Positions 1 to 6,645 of a DNA stretch of 10,916 nucleotides are shown here, one piece after another (position 1 is the stretch's first letter; each line of letters opens with the position of its first letter). A program made the position numbers and the translations under genes. The stretch comes from Candidatus Aminicenantota bacterium. GTDB taxonomy: Bacteria > Acidobacteriota > Aminicenantia > Aminicenantales > Saccharicenantaceae. The notes below the pieces were generated by a model. It was not told where the DNA came from. It did not search any database and was given only the letters and a program-made list of their open reading frames with translations. The stretch lies in contig JALHVH010000239.1 of assembly GCA_022867105.1 (NCBI GenBank), positions 1-10,916 of the forward strand, read 5' to 3'.

Positions 1-98
1 ATGTTGATGACGTTTCCGTCCCTGTAGCCGAGCTCGTTCTCCGAGACGGACCAGGAAAACCCCTTGGCGCGTTCTTCATAGGAGCCGATGTTTGACAT
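1..98 (-). CDS. N-terminal fragment of a probable AMP-forming acyl/acetyl-CoA ligase (cut by window edge)
   Basis: Only the first 32 codons are inside the window. The ATG (bases 98-96) has an AGAGGGG ribosome site a few bases upstream, and the start lies 13 bases after the acpS stop on the same strand, so the two genes look co-transcribed. The peptide begins MSNIGSYEERAKGFSWSVSE and continues with NELGYRDGNVIN. This reminds me of the N-terminal lead-in of acetyl-CoA synthetase-like adenylate-forming enzymes, which activate a carboxylic acid with ATP and CoA in the cytoplasm. Pairing with acpS would fit a lipid or acyl-carrier role, but that is inference. No catalytic motif (P-loop, A5 or A8) is visible in so short a piece. 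That it is coding is fairly sure; the family call is tentative. Confidence 0.5.
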   Translation of the reverse strand, partial: MSNIGSYEERAKGFSWSVSENELGYRDGNVIN

Positions 99-111
99 GT
101 CCCCTCTTATT

Positions 112-498
112 TTATCCTTTTAATTTCGTTTCCAGGACCACGACGGCCTGGGCCAGGTCCTTGATATGCGACAGCGAAACTTCCATGCCGGTGATCGCGT
201 GGGCCTCGCAGAAGGCTTTGACCTTCCCGTGGACGAACAATTCGGGTTTCCCGAGCGCGTTGTTGACGACCTCGATCTCGTCGAACTTGCGCCCGCCGCT
301 CCAGCCGGTCCCCATGGCCTTGAGGAACGCCTCCTTGGCCGAGAACCGGGCCGCGAAGTGCTGGGCGCTCATCTTCCGAGCTTCGCAGTATTCGATCTCG
401 CGCGGCGTGAAGACCTTTTCCTTCAAGCGTTTGGTCCGGGCAAGCTTGTCCCCGACCCTCCGAACTTCGATGATGTCCGTTCCGATGCCGAAAATCAA
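112..498 (-). CDS. acpS: Holo-[acyl-carrier-protein] synthase AcpS
   Basis: This 128-residue enzyme transfers 4'-phosphopantetheine from CoA to the serine of apo-acyl carrier protein, activating it for fatty-acid synthesis in the cytoplasm. The opening MIFGIGTDIIEVRRV carries the Mg2+-binding Asp8. The second motif RFSAKEAFLKAMGTG (about 51-65) carries Glu56, matching the metal-binding Asp and Glu of AcpS. The tail VSLSHIKDLAQAVVVLE holds the family's late SLSH motif with His111. Length is typical of the AcpS (not Sfp) class. The start codon is TTG at 498-496, chosen because the family starts exactly at this Ile-Phe-Gly-Ile-Gly-Thr-Asp stretch; AAAGAAAGG lies about 11 bases upstream and no ATG or GTG is available nearby. 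A consensus sigma70 promoter lies about 100 bases upstream. It probably heads a short operon with the ligase fragment downstream. Confidence 0.95.
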   Translation of the reverse strand: MIFGIGTDIIEVRRVGDKLARTKRLKEKVFTPREIEYCEARKMSAQHFAARFSAKEAFLKAMGTGWSGGRKFDEIEVVNNALGKPELFVHGKVKAFCEAHAITGMEVSLSHIKDLAQAVVVLETKLKG

Positions 499-600
499 TG
501 CCTTGAGCGCCTTTCTTTCGCGGATGCCGGGGCCTATTTGCCGCCGGACCCTTCGATGAGATCCGCCGCGTCCCTTCAGGTCTTATTCAGACGGAACTTT

Positions 601-628
601 ATTATAAATAATAGGCGGGAAATGTCAA
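601..628 (-). promoter_or_regulatory. Consensus sigma70 promoter for acpS
   Basis: On the minus strand TTGACA (628-623) and TATAAT (606-601) are both perfect consensus hexamers separated by 16 bases. Initiation would fall near 594, giving a leader of about 95 nucleotides before the TTG start of acpS. The short-chain dehydrogenase upstream ends at 723, so this promoter lets acpS be transcribed independently of it. I see no ORF with a usable start in the leader and no clear riboswitch. Confidence 0.75.
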
Positions 629-722
629 AAAGCATTGTGGCCGATCCGATAGGATGGACTCTCTCTTTGGCGCGAATGCCGACTGAGACGGGCGGGAGAT
701 CAGCAAGAACCGGCGCGCGGAA

Positions 723-1493
723 TCATTTCCGGTGGACCACCGTCGTTGAAGCCTGATCGGTGGGCATGACGATCATCTCGCTGACGTTGACGCGGGCCGG
801 CCGGGTGGCGCAGTAAACGACGGCGTCGGCGATATCGTCGGGGACGAGCGGCGTGTAGCCTTGATAGACCTTCCCGGCGCGGTCCGCGTCGCCGTGAAAG
901 CGGACGACGCTGAATTCGGTCTCCGTCAAACCGGGATCCACGCTCGTGACCCGGACGCCGGTCCCGTTGAGGTCGAGCCGCAGGCCTTTTGAGAGGGCCT
1001 TCACCGCGAACTTGGTCGCGCAATAGACGTTGCCCAACGGGTAGACCTCGTGACCGGCGATGGAGCCGATGTTGATGACGTGGCCCCGGCCCCGGGCGAC
1101 CATTCCGGGGATGACGGCGCGGCTCACATAGAGCAGCCCCTTGATGTTTGTGTCGATCATCTCGTCCCAATCCTGAAGCTTCCCCTCATGGAGCTTGTCC
1201 AGGCCGCGGCTTAGGCCGGCGTTGTTGACGAGGACTTCGATCGCGGCCCATTCGGCGGTGAGCCCCGAAACGGCCGCCTCAACGGCCTCCGGGTCCCGCA
1301 CGTCGAGCTTCAGGACGAGGATGTCTGGGCCATGCTCCGTCTTGAGTTCGACGGCTAGTCTCTCCAGCCGCTCGGCCCGCCGGGCGGCCAGGACGAGCCT
1401 CGCGCCCTGAGCGGCGAAGGCCCTGGCGCACGACTGCCCGATCCCCGAGCTCGCCCCGGTTATGAAAACGATCCTGTCTCTCAGAGAATACAT
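723..1493 (-). CDS. SDR-family NADP(H)-dependent oxidoreductase (YdfG-like)
   Basis: A 256-residue classical short-chain dehydrogenase/reductase, a cytoplasmic Rossmann-fold enzyme oxidising or reducing hydroxyl/carbonyl groups. The cofactor motif TGASSGIG is at residues 12-19, and AARRAERL after the second strand places Arg38/39 where NADP(H)-preferring members bind the 2'-phosphate. NNAG is at 90-93, Asn116 in the TNIKG helix, catalytic Ser144 in GSIAG, and Tyr157-x3-Lys161 in YCATK, with the PG loop at 187-188. The active tetrad (Asn, Ser, Tyr, Lys) is therefore complete. The whole resembles the YdfG/3-hydroxy-acid (serine/allo-threonine) dehydrogenase group, but substrate cannot be read from sequence. 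The ATG at 1493-1491 has an AGGAGAG ribosome site 4-5 bases upstream. The gene reads in the same direction as mntP upstream and acpS downstream but is separated from each by more than 100 bases. Confidence 0.93.
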   Translation of the reverse strand: MYSLRDRIVFITGASSGIGQSCARAFAAQGARLVLAARRAERLERLAVELKTEHGPDILVLKLDVRDPEAVEAAVSGLTAEWAAIEVLVNNAGLSRGLDKLHEGKLQDWDEMIDTNIKGLLYVSRAVIPGMVARGRGHVINIGSIAGHEVYPLGNVYCATKFAVKALSKGLRLDLNGTGVRVTSVDPGLTETEFSVVRFHGDADRAGKVYQGYTPLVPDDIADAVVYCATRPARVNVSEMIVMPTDQASTTVVHRK

Positions 1494-1500
1494 ATTTCTC

Positions 1501-1516
1501 TCCTGAAAAAGCAGGA
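1501..1516 (-). promoter_or_regulatory. Small hairpin holding the SDR ribosome-binding site
   Basis: On the minus strand TCCTG, a six-base loop CTTTTT, and CAGGA form a 5-bp stem whose 3' arm is part of the AGGAG ribosome site of the dehydrogenase at 1493. If folded in mRNA it would partly mask the site. The stem is short and may be chance. Confidence 0.3.
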
Positions 1517-1521
1517 TATCA

Positions 1522-1619
1522 AAATCGGGGACACAATACCAATTTCCGATTTTCCAAATTCTCCCCTGGATAAATCATCGTTTTAGAAAACTAGGAAATT
1601 GGTATTGTGTCCCCGATTT
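1522..1619. repeat. 98-bp foldback element with 26-bp perfect inverted repeats (REPIN-like)
   Basis: Bases 1522-1547 are the exact reverse complement of 1594-1619, with a 46-base spacer (1548-1593). The arm contains GGGGACACAATACC followed by AATTTCC. The right arm runs to the very edge of mntP: the mntP stop codon (1620-1618) uses the last two arm bases. The outer arm resembles that of the element at 2288-2387 (AAxTxGGGGxCAxA shared), and the total sizes are nearly equal (98 and 100 bp). Two opposed repeats of about 25-30 bases with a spacer of tens of bases match the architecture of REPINs moved by RAYT (Y1) transposases; that assignment is inference and no RAYT gene is in the window. There is no U-tract after the stem, so it is not a classical intrinsic terminator, though the foldback could still stop polymerase or protect the mntP mRNA 3' end. 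Confidence 0.85.
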
Positions 1620-2178
1620 AAAGATGCTCGACGAGGATCTTGATTCCGATGGCGATCAGGATAAGGCCGCCGGTGAGTTCCGCCCTCTTGCCGACGATCC
1701 GGCCGACCACCGGCCCGAGCTTCGAGCCGACCACGGTCAGGGCAAAACAAACGATGCCGATGATCGCGGCCGGGTAGAGGATGTTCACCCGGAGAACGGC
1801 GAGGCTTAGGCCCACGGCAAGAGCGTCGATGCTCGTGGCGACGGACAGGACGATAAGCGACAGGCCGCGCGTTCGGTCAACCGGGCATTCCTCTTCGCCT
1901 TTTTCCACCCTGAACGACTCGCGGATCATCTTTCCGCCGACGAGAGTCAGCAGGCCGAAGGCGATCCAATGGTCGAAACGTTCGATAGGACGGAGCAGAT
2001 TCTCTCCCGCGAACCAGCCGATGACGGGCATGGCGAACTGGAAAAGAGCGAAGTGGAGGGCGAGACGGAACGTCTGCCTGCCCGACAGCTTATTGAGGCC
2101 GCAGGACATGCCGAGCGAAACCGCAAAGCAGTCCATGGCCAGGGCCACCGCCATTCCCAAGACAACGACGATATTCAT
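1618..2178 (-). CDS. mntP: Manganese efflux pump MntP
   Basis: A 186-residue inner-membrane protein of the MntP (former DUF204) family that exports Mn2+ and protects against manganese overload. About six hydrophobic helices are visible, arranged as two related halves. Asp16 in ALAMDCFAVS and Asp118 in ATSIDALAVG are the conserved membrane-embedded acidic residues expected at the same positions in the E. coli protein (188 aa). GGKMI (81-85) is another family motif. The open frame extends 62 codons further upstream, but that extension is charged, runs through the promoter and into the repeat at 2288-2387, and is not family-like. I therefore chose the ATG at 2178-2176, with a GAGG site seven bases before it. 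The leader is too short to hold a yybP-ykoY manganese riboswitch. It diverges from uvrA. Confidence 0.93.
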   Translation of the reverse strand: MNIVVVLGMAVALAMDCFAVSLGMSCGLNKLSGRQTFRLALHFALFQFAMPVIGWFAGENLLRPIERFDHWIAFGLLTLVGGKMIRESFRVEKGEEECPVDRTRGLSLIVLSVATSIDALAVGLSLAVLRVNILYPAAIIGIVCFALTVVGSKLGPVVGRIVGKRAELTGGLILIAIGIKILVEHL

Positions 2179-2202
2179 GTTTGCGCCTCGATCGGGAAAG
2201 CT

Positions 2203-2211
2203 ATTATACCA
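2203..2211 (-). promoter_or_regulatory. Extended -10 promoter for mntP
   Basis: The minus strand reads TGGTATAAT (2211-2203), an extended -10 box (TGn plus perfect TATAAT). The best -35 candidate, TTGACC at 2234-2229, is 20 bases away, too far for an ideal site, so the TG extension probably compensates. Initiation would fall near 2196, leaving a leader of roughly 18 nucleotides that includes the GAGG ribosome site. Confidence 0.6.
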
Positions 2212-2287
2212 CCCGTCGGGCCGGCGCCGGTCAACAGGCTCGATTCGGGTCCGGGGAATTGACATCGGCCGTCCCGGGAAAAAGAAG

Positions 2288-2387
2288 AAGTAGGGGTCAA
2301 ACCTACTCTTTTGACAAGACTCTGGGCATGATATCCCGATAGCTTGCCGCCTGCAGTTTGTCAAAAGAGTAGGTTTGACCCCTACTT
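2288..2387. repeat. 100-bp foldback element with 30-bp perfect inverted repeats (REPIN-like)
   Basis: Bases 2288-2317 are the exact reverse complement of 2358-2387, with a 40-base spacer. Each arm contains GGGGTCAAACCTACT and ends in TTTTGACAA. Within one arm two further short palindromes interleave: AGTAGG (2289-2294) with CCTACT (2302-2307), and GTCAAA (2296-2301) with TTTGAC (2310-2315). A single arm can therefore also form its own hairpin, as REP sequences do. The element lies between the divergent mntP and uvrA promoters, so it cannot be a terminator for either gene. The extended -10 of uvrA starts two bases outside its right end. A REPIN-type insertion is the best explanation; an operator for a dimeric regulator is less likely given the arm length. 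Confidence 0.85.
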
Positions 2388-2388
2388 T

Positions 2389-2397
2389 TGCTATAAT
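2389..2397 (+). promoter_or_regulatory. Extended -10 promoter for uvrA
   Basis: TGCTATAAT is an extended -10 box (TGn plus perfect TATAAT) starting two bases after the inverted-repeat element ends. No good -35 hexamer stands at 16-18 bases. Initiation would be near 2404, giving a leader of about 16 nucleotides. I see no LexA/SOS-box-like operator overlapping it. Confidence 0.55.
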
Positions 2398-2419
2398 AGA
2401 TATTTTACATCAACTCAAA

Positions 2420-5128
2420 ATGAACGACGATAAGATCATCCTGCGCGGCGTCAAGGTCCACAACCTGAAGAACATCGACGCCGACGTCCCTCTGAACAAG
2501 TTGGTCGTCGTGACGGGAGTGAGCGGCTCCGGCAAGTCCTCTCTCGCCTTTGACACCCTTTACGCCGAGGGGCAGCGCCGCTACATCGAGTCGCTCTCGG
2601 CTTATGCCCGCCAGTTCCTGGAGCGGATGGACAAGCCGGACGCCGAGCGCATCGAGGGCATCCCGCCGGCGATCGCCATCCAGCGGAAGGCCTCGACCAA
2701 GAACCCCCGGTCCACCGTGGCCACGGTAACGGAGATCTACGATTTCCTGAGGGTCCTCTACGCCCGGATCGGGACGGTCCACTGCCTGAAGTGCGGCCGA
2801 CCGGTCACGCGCGACACCATCGATTCGGTCATCGAGTCCCTTTACGCCCAGCCTCCCGGGACGAAGGTCATGATCACGTTTTCATGGCCCGCGGACAAGG
2901 GGACCGCTGCCTTGAAGAAAGAGGGCTTTTTCCGGGTGGTCGAAGGCGGCGAGGTCGTCAATCTTGAGGAAAGGGCTCCTTCCCAGCGCGGCGCTCTCGA
3001 GGTCCTCGTGGACAGGCTCGTCATGGACCCGGAGGAGCGGGAACGTCTGGCGGATTCCCTGGAGCTGGCCCTCAAGAAGGGGGAAGGCCGGGCCAGGGTC
3101 CGGACGGAAACCGGCCGGGAGCTCCCCTTCTCGGACAAGCTCGAGTGCAAGGTTTGCGGCATAGCCTATGAGGAGCCCTTCCCGAACCTCCTCTCCTTCA
3201 ACAGCCCGCAGGGCGCCTGCCCCGAGTGCCACGGCTTCGGCGACATGGCGGTCATCGACGAGGACAAGATCGTCCCGGACAGGGGCCTGTCTCTCGAGAA
3301 GGGCGCCGTGGAGCCCTGGACGAAGCCCCTGTCGCGCGGTCTCCAGCGCGAGATGCTCGCCCAGGCCCGGAAGAGGGGGATCCCCACCCACGTTCCGTTC
3401 AGGGACCTGGACCGGGAAGCCCAGCGCTTCGTCCTGGACGGCGGGAAAGGCTACCACGGGGTCAAAGGGTTCTTCGACTGGCTCCAGAAGAAGAAATACA
3501 AGGTCCAGGTCCGTGTCCTCCTCAGCCGCTACCGGAAGTACGTCCCCTGTCCCTCCTGCGGCCAGTCACGCCTCAACCCTCAGGCCCTTGGGATCAAGGT
3601 CGGCGGCCTCTCCATCGCCGATTTCGTCAGGATGACGGTCCGGGAGGCCTCCGGCTTCTTCGACAGGCTCGAGCTCAGCCCCTTCGAAAGCACGGTGGCC
3701 GACAGACTCATCGCGGAGATCCGGGGCCGGCTGAGGTTCCTGCTCGAGGTCGGGCTCGACTACATCACCCTCGACCGGATGACCTTCACGCTGAGCGGAG
3801 GCGAAGCCCAAAGGATCAACCTGGCCGCGGCCCTGAGCGCTTCGCTCGTCGGGACGCTCTTCGTCCTCGACGAGCCCAGCATCGGCCTCCACCCGCGGGA
3901 CAACCGCCGTCTCATCCAGATCCTCCGGGCCCTCAAAGACATCGGAAACACCGTCGTCGTGGTCGAGCACGACCCCGAGATCATCCGGGCCGGAGAGCAC
4001 GTCATCGACCTCGGACCCCGAGCGGGCGAGGCCGGGGGCGAGATCCTTTTCAACGGGCCCATGGCGCCCTTCCTCGAGAGCAAGGCCTCTCTCACCGCGC
4101 AATACCTGAGAGGCGAAAAAACGATCGCCGTGCCCGGCGTGCGGCGCAAGCCGCGCGGATTTCTGGAGGTCAAGGACGCCCACAGGCATAACCTCGACCA
4201 TATCGACGTCCGGGTCCCCCTCGGCATTTTCACCTGCGTCACCGGTGTCTCGGGCTCGGGAAAGAGCACGCTCGTCTACGACGTCCTCTACCAGGGTATC
4301 ACGGGAGAAGCGCGGAATGGATTCAAGGAAATCCTGGGCCGGGAAGGCGTCAACAAGGTCATCATGGTGGACCAGTCGCCCTTGAGCACTTCGCCGCGCT
4401 CGATCCCGGCCACGTACACCAAGGCCATGGACGTCATCCGCGACCTCTTCAGTCAAACGCGGGAGGCCAGGATCATGGGGATGAGGCCCGGAACCTTTTC
4501 CTTCAACACAGCGGGCGGACGCTGCGAGGAGTGCCGGGGGGCGGGCCAACAGATCGTCGAGATGCAGTTCCTCTCGGACGTCGTCCTGACCTGCGAGGCC
4601 TGCAAGGGCAAGCGGTTTAAAAGCGAGGTCCTGGAGGTCCGCTATAACGGCAAGAACATCCACGAGGTCCTCGGAATGGGCGTCACCGAGGCCTGCCTGT
4701 TCTTCGCCGGGAGGCCGGACATCACCCGGAAGCTCTACCCTCTCCTGGAAGTCGGTCTCGGCTACCTCAAGCTCGGCCAGCCGACGACGACCCTCTCCGG
4801 GGGCGAACTCCAGCGCATCAAGCTGGCTTACCACCTGGCCCACGAGAAGGGAAAGAAGGCCCTCTACCTGTTCGACGAGCCCACGATCGGGCTCCACCAG
4901 AACGACGTGTCGGTCCTTCTCCGGTGCTTCCAGAAGCTCGTCGACGCCGGGCACACCGTGGTCGTCATCGAACACAACCTCGATGTCATCAAGTGCGCCG
5001 ACCACATCATCGACCTGGGACCGGAAGGAGGGGACGCCGGCGGCCGGATCGTGGCCAAGGGGACTCCCGAACAGGTCGCGAAATCCAGGAAATCCATCAC
5101 AGCCAAATACCTCAGGGACTGTCTCTAG
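2420..5128 (+). CDS. uvrA: UvrA-family excinuclease ABC subunit A
   Basis: A 902-residue dimeric DNA-damage-recognition ATPase of nucleotide excision repair, which loads UvrB on lesions. Two ABC ATPase modules are complete. Walker A GVSGSGKSS is at 33-41 and GVSGSGKST at 609-617. The signatures are LSGGEAQRINLA (458-469) and LSGGELQRIKLA (792-803), with Walker B FVLDEPS (481-487) and LYLFDEP (815-821) and the switch histidines 517 and 852. Six CxxC pairs build the three zinc modules: 122/125 with 377/380, 243/246 with 267/270, and 702/705 with 725/728. It is slightly shorter than the usual 940 residues. The C-terminal finger reads EMQFLSDV where canonical UvrA has EMHFLPDV, and the second Walker B is followed by TIGLHQND rather than TTGLHFxD, so it may be a UvrA paralogue rather than the sole UvrA. 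The ATG at 2420 has almost no Shine-Dalgarno; the frame runs 15 codons further up through the promoter, and family similarity begins at the chosen start. Confidence 0.93.
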   Translation: MNDDKIILRGVKVHNLKNIDADVPLNKLVVVTGVSGSGKSSLAFDTLYAEGQRRYIESLSAYARQFLERMDKPDAERIEGIPPAIAIQRKASTKNPRSTVATVTEIYDFLRVLYARIGTVHCLKCGRPVTRDTIDSVIESLYAQPPGTKVMITFSWPADKGTAALKKEGFFRVVEGGEVVNLEERAPSQRGALEVLVDRLVMDPEERERLADSLELALKKGEGRARVRTETGRELPFSDKLECKVCGIAYEEPFPNLLSFNSPQGACPECHGFGDMAVIDEDKIVPDRGLSLEKGAVEPWTKPLSRGLQREMLAQARKRGIPTHVPFRDLDREAQRFVLDGGKGYHGVKGFFDWLQKKKYKVQVRVLLSRYRKYVPCPSCGQSRLNPQALGIKVGGLSIADFVRMTVREASGFFDRLELSPFESTVADRLIAEIRGRLRFLLEVGLDYITLDRMTFTLSGGEAQRINLAAALSASLVGTLFVLDEPSIGLHPRDNRRLIQILRALKDIGNTVVVVEHDPEIIRAGEHVIDLGPRAGEAGGEILFNGPMAPFLESKASLTAQYLRGEKTIAVPGVRRKPRGFLEVKDAHRHNLDHIDVRVPLGIFTCVTGVSGSGKSTLVYDVLYQGITGEARNGFKEILGREGVNKVIMVDQSPLSTSPRSIPATYTKAMDVIRDLFSQTREARIMGMRPGTFSFNTAGGRCEECRGAGQQIVEMQFLSDVVLTCEACKGKRFKSEVLEVRYNGKNIHEVLGMGVTEACLFFAGRPDITRKLYPLLEVGLGYLKLGQPTTTLSGGELQRIKLAYHLAHEKGKKALYLFDEPTIGLHQNDVSVLLRCFQKLVDAGHTVVVIEHNLDVIKCADHIIDLGPEGGDAGGRIVAKGTPEQVAKSRKSITAKYLRDCL

Positions 5129-5486
5129 GACGCGGTTCGCGACCCGTCCCCGCCCGGTTCCCTCTCCCCCTTATTTTCTGTTCTGTATCTCTTACGTTTG
5201 GTGTGAGTTGGGGGCTTGGACGGGAGGGGCTAAATGGAAGAGAACCTCTTCTTATTATCTTCGTCATCCGGCAGCAGCCGCGGGTATTCCTCGTCCATCA
5301 GGGGCGAGGAGATGATGAAGATGAGAACAGTATACTCCGACCGGTGCGCCCAAGCCAACCCAAAGGGAGGCGGCCGAAACCGACTTCGACAGACCGGCAT
5401 TATTATCAATGGTTTGGCCTGGGCGCCGGCAAAATGGAATTGACAGTCAGGTTCTGTTAAGATATAAGCTTTTTGAGGACTGCCTC
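5129..5486 (+). other. 358-bp intergenic stretch with possible structured RNA
   Basis: No convincing gene is seen. A hairpin GAAGAG-AAC-CTCTTC (5237-5251) is followed by a weak T-rich tail and might be a poor uvrA terminator. Next comes a possible three-way junction: an 11-bp stem with one G-U (5257-5267 with 5312-5322) enclosing CGGC/GCCG (5269-5272 with 5277-5280) and TCCTCG/CGAGGA (5288-5293 with 5305-5310). A 69-codon frame at 5234-5443 has a GGAGG-like site before its ATG, but its serine-rich, low-complexity product matches nothing I know and it runs into the next promoter. The dipeptidase promoter closes the stretch. Confidence 0.4.
5440..5468 (+). promoter_or_regulatory. Sigma70 promoter for the dipeptidase operon
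   Basis: TTGACA (5440-5445) and TATAAG (5463-5468) are separated by 17 bases, with 11 of 12 consensus positions matched. Initiation near 5475 would leave a leader of only about a dozen bases, just enough for the GAGGA ribosome site at 5475-5479. It probably drives the run of genes from the dipeptidase to the C45 remnant. Confidence 0.7.
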
Positions 5487-6578
5487 ATGAACCACGCCAT
5501 CCCCATCTGTGACCTGCACTGCGACACGGCCATGGGGCTCGCTGCGGGAAAGACGCTCGATGACCCCGGGCTTCAGGTCAACCTGCCCGCCATGAGAGAG
5601 GCCGGGATCGGCCTCCAGGTCTTCGCCTGCTACGTCCCCCCCGTCCTCCCGGAAGGCCGGAAGTTCGATTTCGCGTCGAAGATGCTGGACGCCCTGGAAA
5701 AGGAGATCGGCGCGCACGGCGCGGAGATCACCGTCTGCCGCTGCACTCAGGATATTCTCGATGCCCGTTCGTCGGGCAGGATCGCCGCCATCCTGGCCGT
5801 GGAGAACGGCGACGCGCTGGAGGGCGATCTCAAGAACCTCGAAAGATTCCATGCCCGGGGTGTCCGGCTCCTGACCCTGGTCCACTCGCGGAGCAACCGC
5901 TGGATCATTTCCTGCGGCGACAAAGCCCCATCCTTCGAGGGCTTGACGCGCTTCGGCGAGGAAATCGTCGCGGCCATGAACAAGCTCGGCATGATCATCG
6001 ACGTCTCCCACGCCCACGACCGGGCCGTGGAGAAGGTCCTCGAACAGAGCTGCCGGCCAATCGTCGCCTCCCATTCCTGCGCCTACACCATTTGCCCGGT
6101 CCCCCGCAACCTCAAGGACCCGCTGATCAAGAGGATCGCCGCGGGCGGCGGCCTTGTCGGGGTGAACATCTATCCCGGCTTCCTCGACGCCGGCTACACA
6201 AAAGCCTCCGAAAAGCTGGGAGACCTGTTTTCGGAGATCAGCAAGGAAGAGGAAAAGGCCGGCCCCGATCCCGCGAAGCATGACGCGGTCTTCAGGGGGG
6301 CCACGGGAGAGCGCTTCCGCAAGGCCATGTCGGCCTATCGGGTCCCGCTGGACCGCTACCTCGAGCACCTTTTCCACATGCTGACCATCGCCGGCGACGA
6401 CCATGTGGCCTTCGGCTCGGACTTCGACGGGGTGCCCGACCTCCCCGAAGGCGTCACGGGATGCCGGGGCCTCGGCCTCGTCCGGGCCCGGCTGGCCGAA
6501 GCGGAGCTCCCTAGAAAAAGCATCGAGAAACTCTGCTGGACGAATTTTCTCCGTATCTTCCAGGCCGTCTGCGGCTGA
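5487..6578 (+). CDS. Peptidase family M19 dipeptidase (renal/membrane dipeptidase-like)
   Basis: A 363-residue binuclear zinc hydrolase of the amidohydrolase superfamily that cleaves dipeptides. All metal ligands expected from human renal dipeptidase are visible: His11 and Asp13 in DLHCDT, bridging Glu106 in LAVENGD, His175 in IDVSHAHD, His196 in VASHSCA, and Asp312 in FGSDFDG. The C-terminal WTNFLRIF corresponds to the family's GxNxLRV ending. No signal peptide or membrane segment is seen, so a cytoplasmic enzyme is expected. The frame is open 26 codons further upstream but that part overlaps the promoter; the ATG at 5487 has GAGGA seven bases before it and starts right before the HxD strand. 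It is the first gene of a probable operon, with the membrane protein starting 67 bases after its stop. Preference for D- or L-dipeptides cannot be read. Confidence 0.93.
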   Translation: MNHAIPICDLHCDTAMGLAAGKTLDDPGLQVNLPAMREAGIGLQVFACYVPPVLPEGRKFDFASKMLDALEKEIGAHGAEITVCRCTQDILDARSSGRIAAILAVENGDALEGDLKNLERFHARGVRLLTLVHSRSNRWIISCGDKAPSFEGLTRFGEEIVAAMNKLGMIIDVSHAHDRAVEKVLEQSCRPIVASHSCAYTICPVPRNLKDPLIKRIAAGGGLVGVNIYPGFLDAGYTKASEKLGDLFSEISKEEEKAGPDPAKHDAVFRGATGERFRKAMSAYRVPLDRYLEHLFHMLTIAGDDHVAFGSDFDGVPDLPEGVTGCRGLGLVRARLAEAELPRKSIEKLCWTNFLRIFQAVCG

Positions 6579-6645
6579 CGCTCTATGCGGAGCGCGCGCG
6601 GTTGTTCTCGTTCAGATACATAGGTGACACCATGAGGAACGCGTC

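Noticed and set aside
166..756. 196-codon plus-strand frame over acpS and its promoter
   Set aside because: It overlaps a certain gene on the other strand and crosses the acpS promoter; the product has no family features.
1522..1619. Foldback as an intrinsic terminator of mntP
   Set aside because: The stem has a 46-base spacer and no U-tract after it, and a similar element lies in a divergent promoter region where termination makes no sense.
2179..2364. N-terminal 62-residue extension of mntP
   Set aside because: It runs through the mntP promoter into the 2288-2387 repeat, and MntP proteins begin at the chosen ATG with the first membrane helix.
1522..2387. CRISPR array or IS-element ends
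   Set aside because: There are only two inverted pairs of different sequence, no regular spacers, and the gene between them is a manganese exporter, not a transposase.
3566..5005. 479-codon open frame antisense to uvrA
   Set aside because: It is a frame shadow typical of GC-rich coding sequence. Its product is low-complexity and uvrA on the other strand has complete motifs throughout.
5234..5443. 69-codon plus-strand frame with a GGAGG-like site
   Set aside because: The product is serine-rich and unlike any known family, codon use is unlike the neighbours, and it runs into the -35 of the dipeptidase promoter. Not excluded, but unsupported.
6579..6594. CGCTC/GAGCG hairpin after the dipeptidase as terminator
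   Set aside because: The stem is only 5 bp with no T-run, and the next gene follows closely in the same direction, so read-through is more likely.
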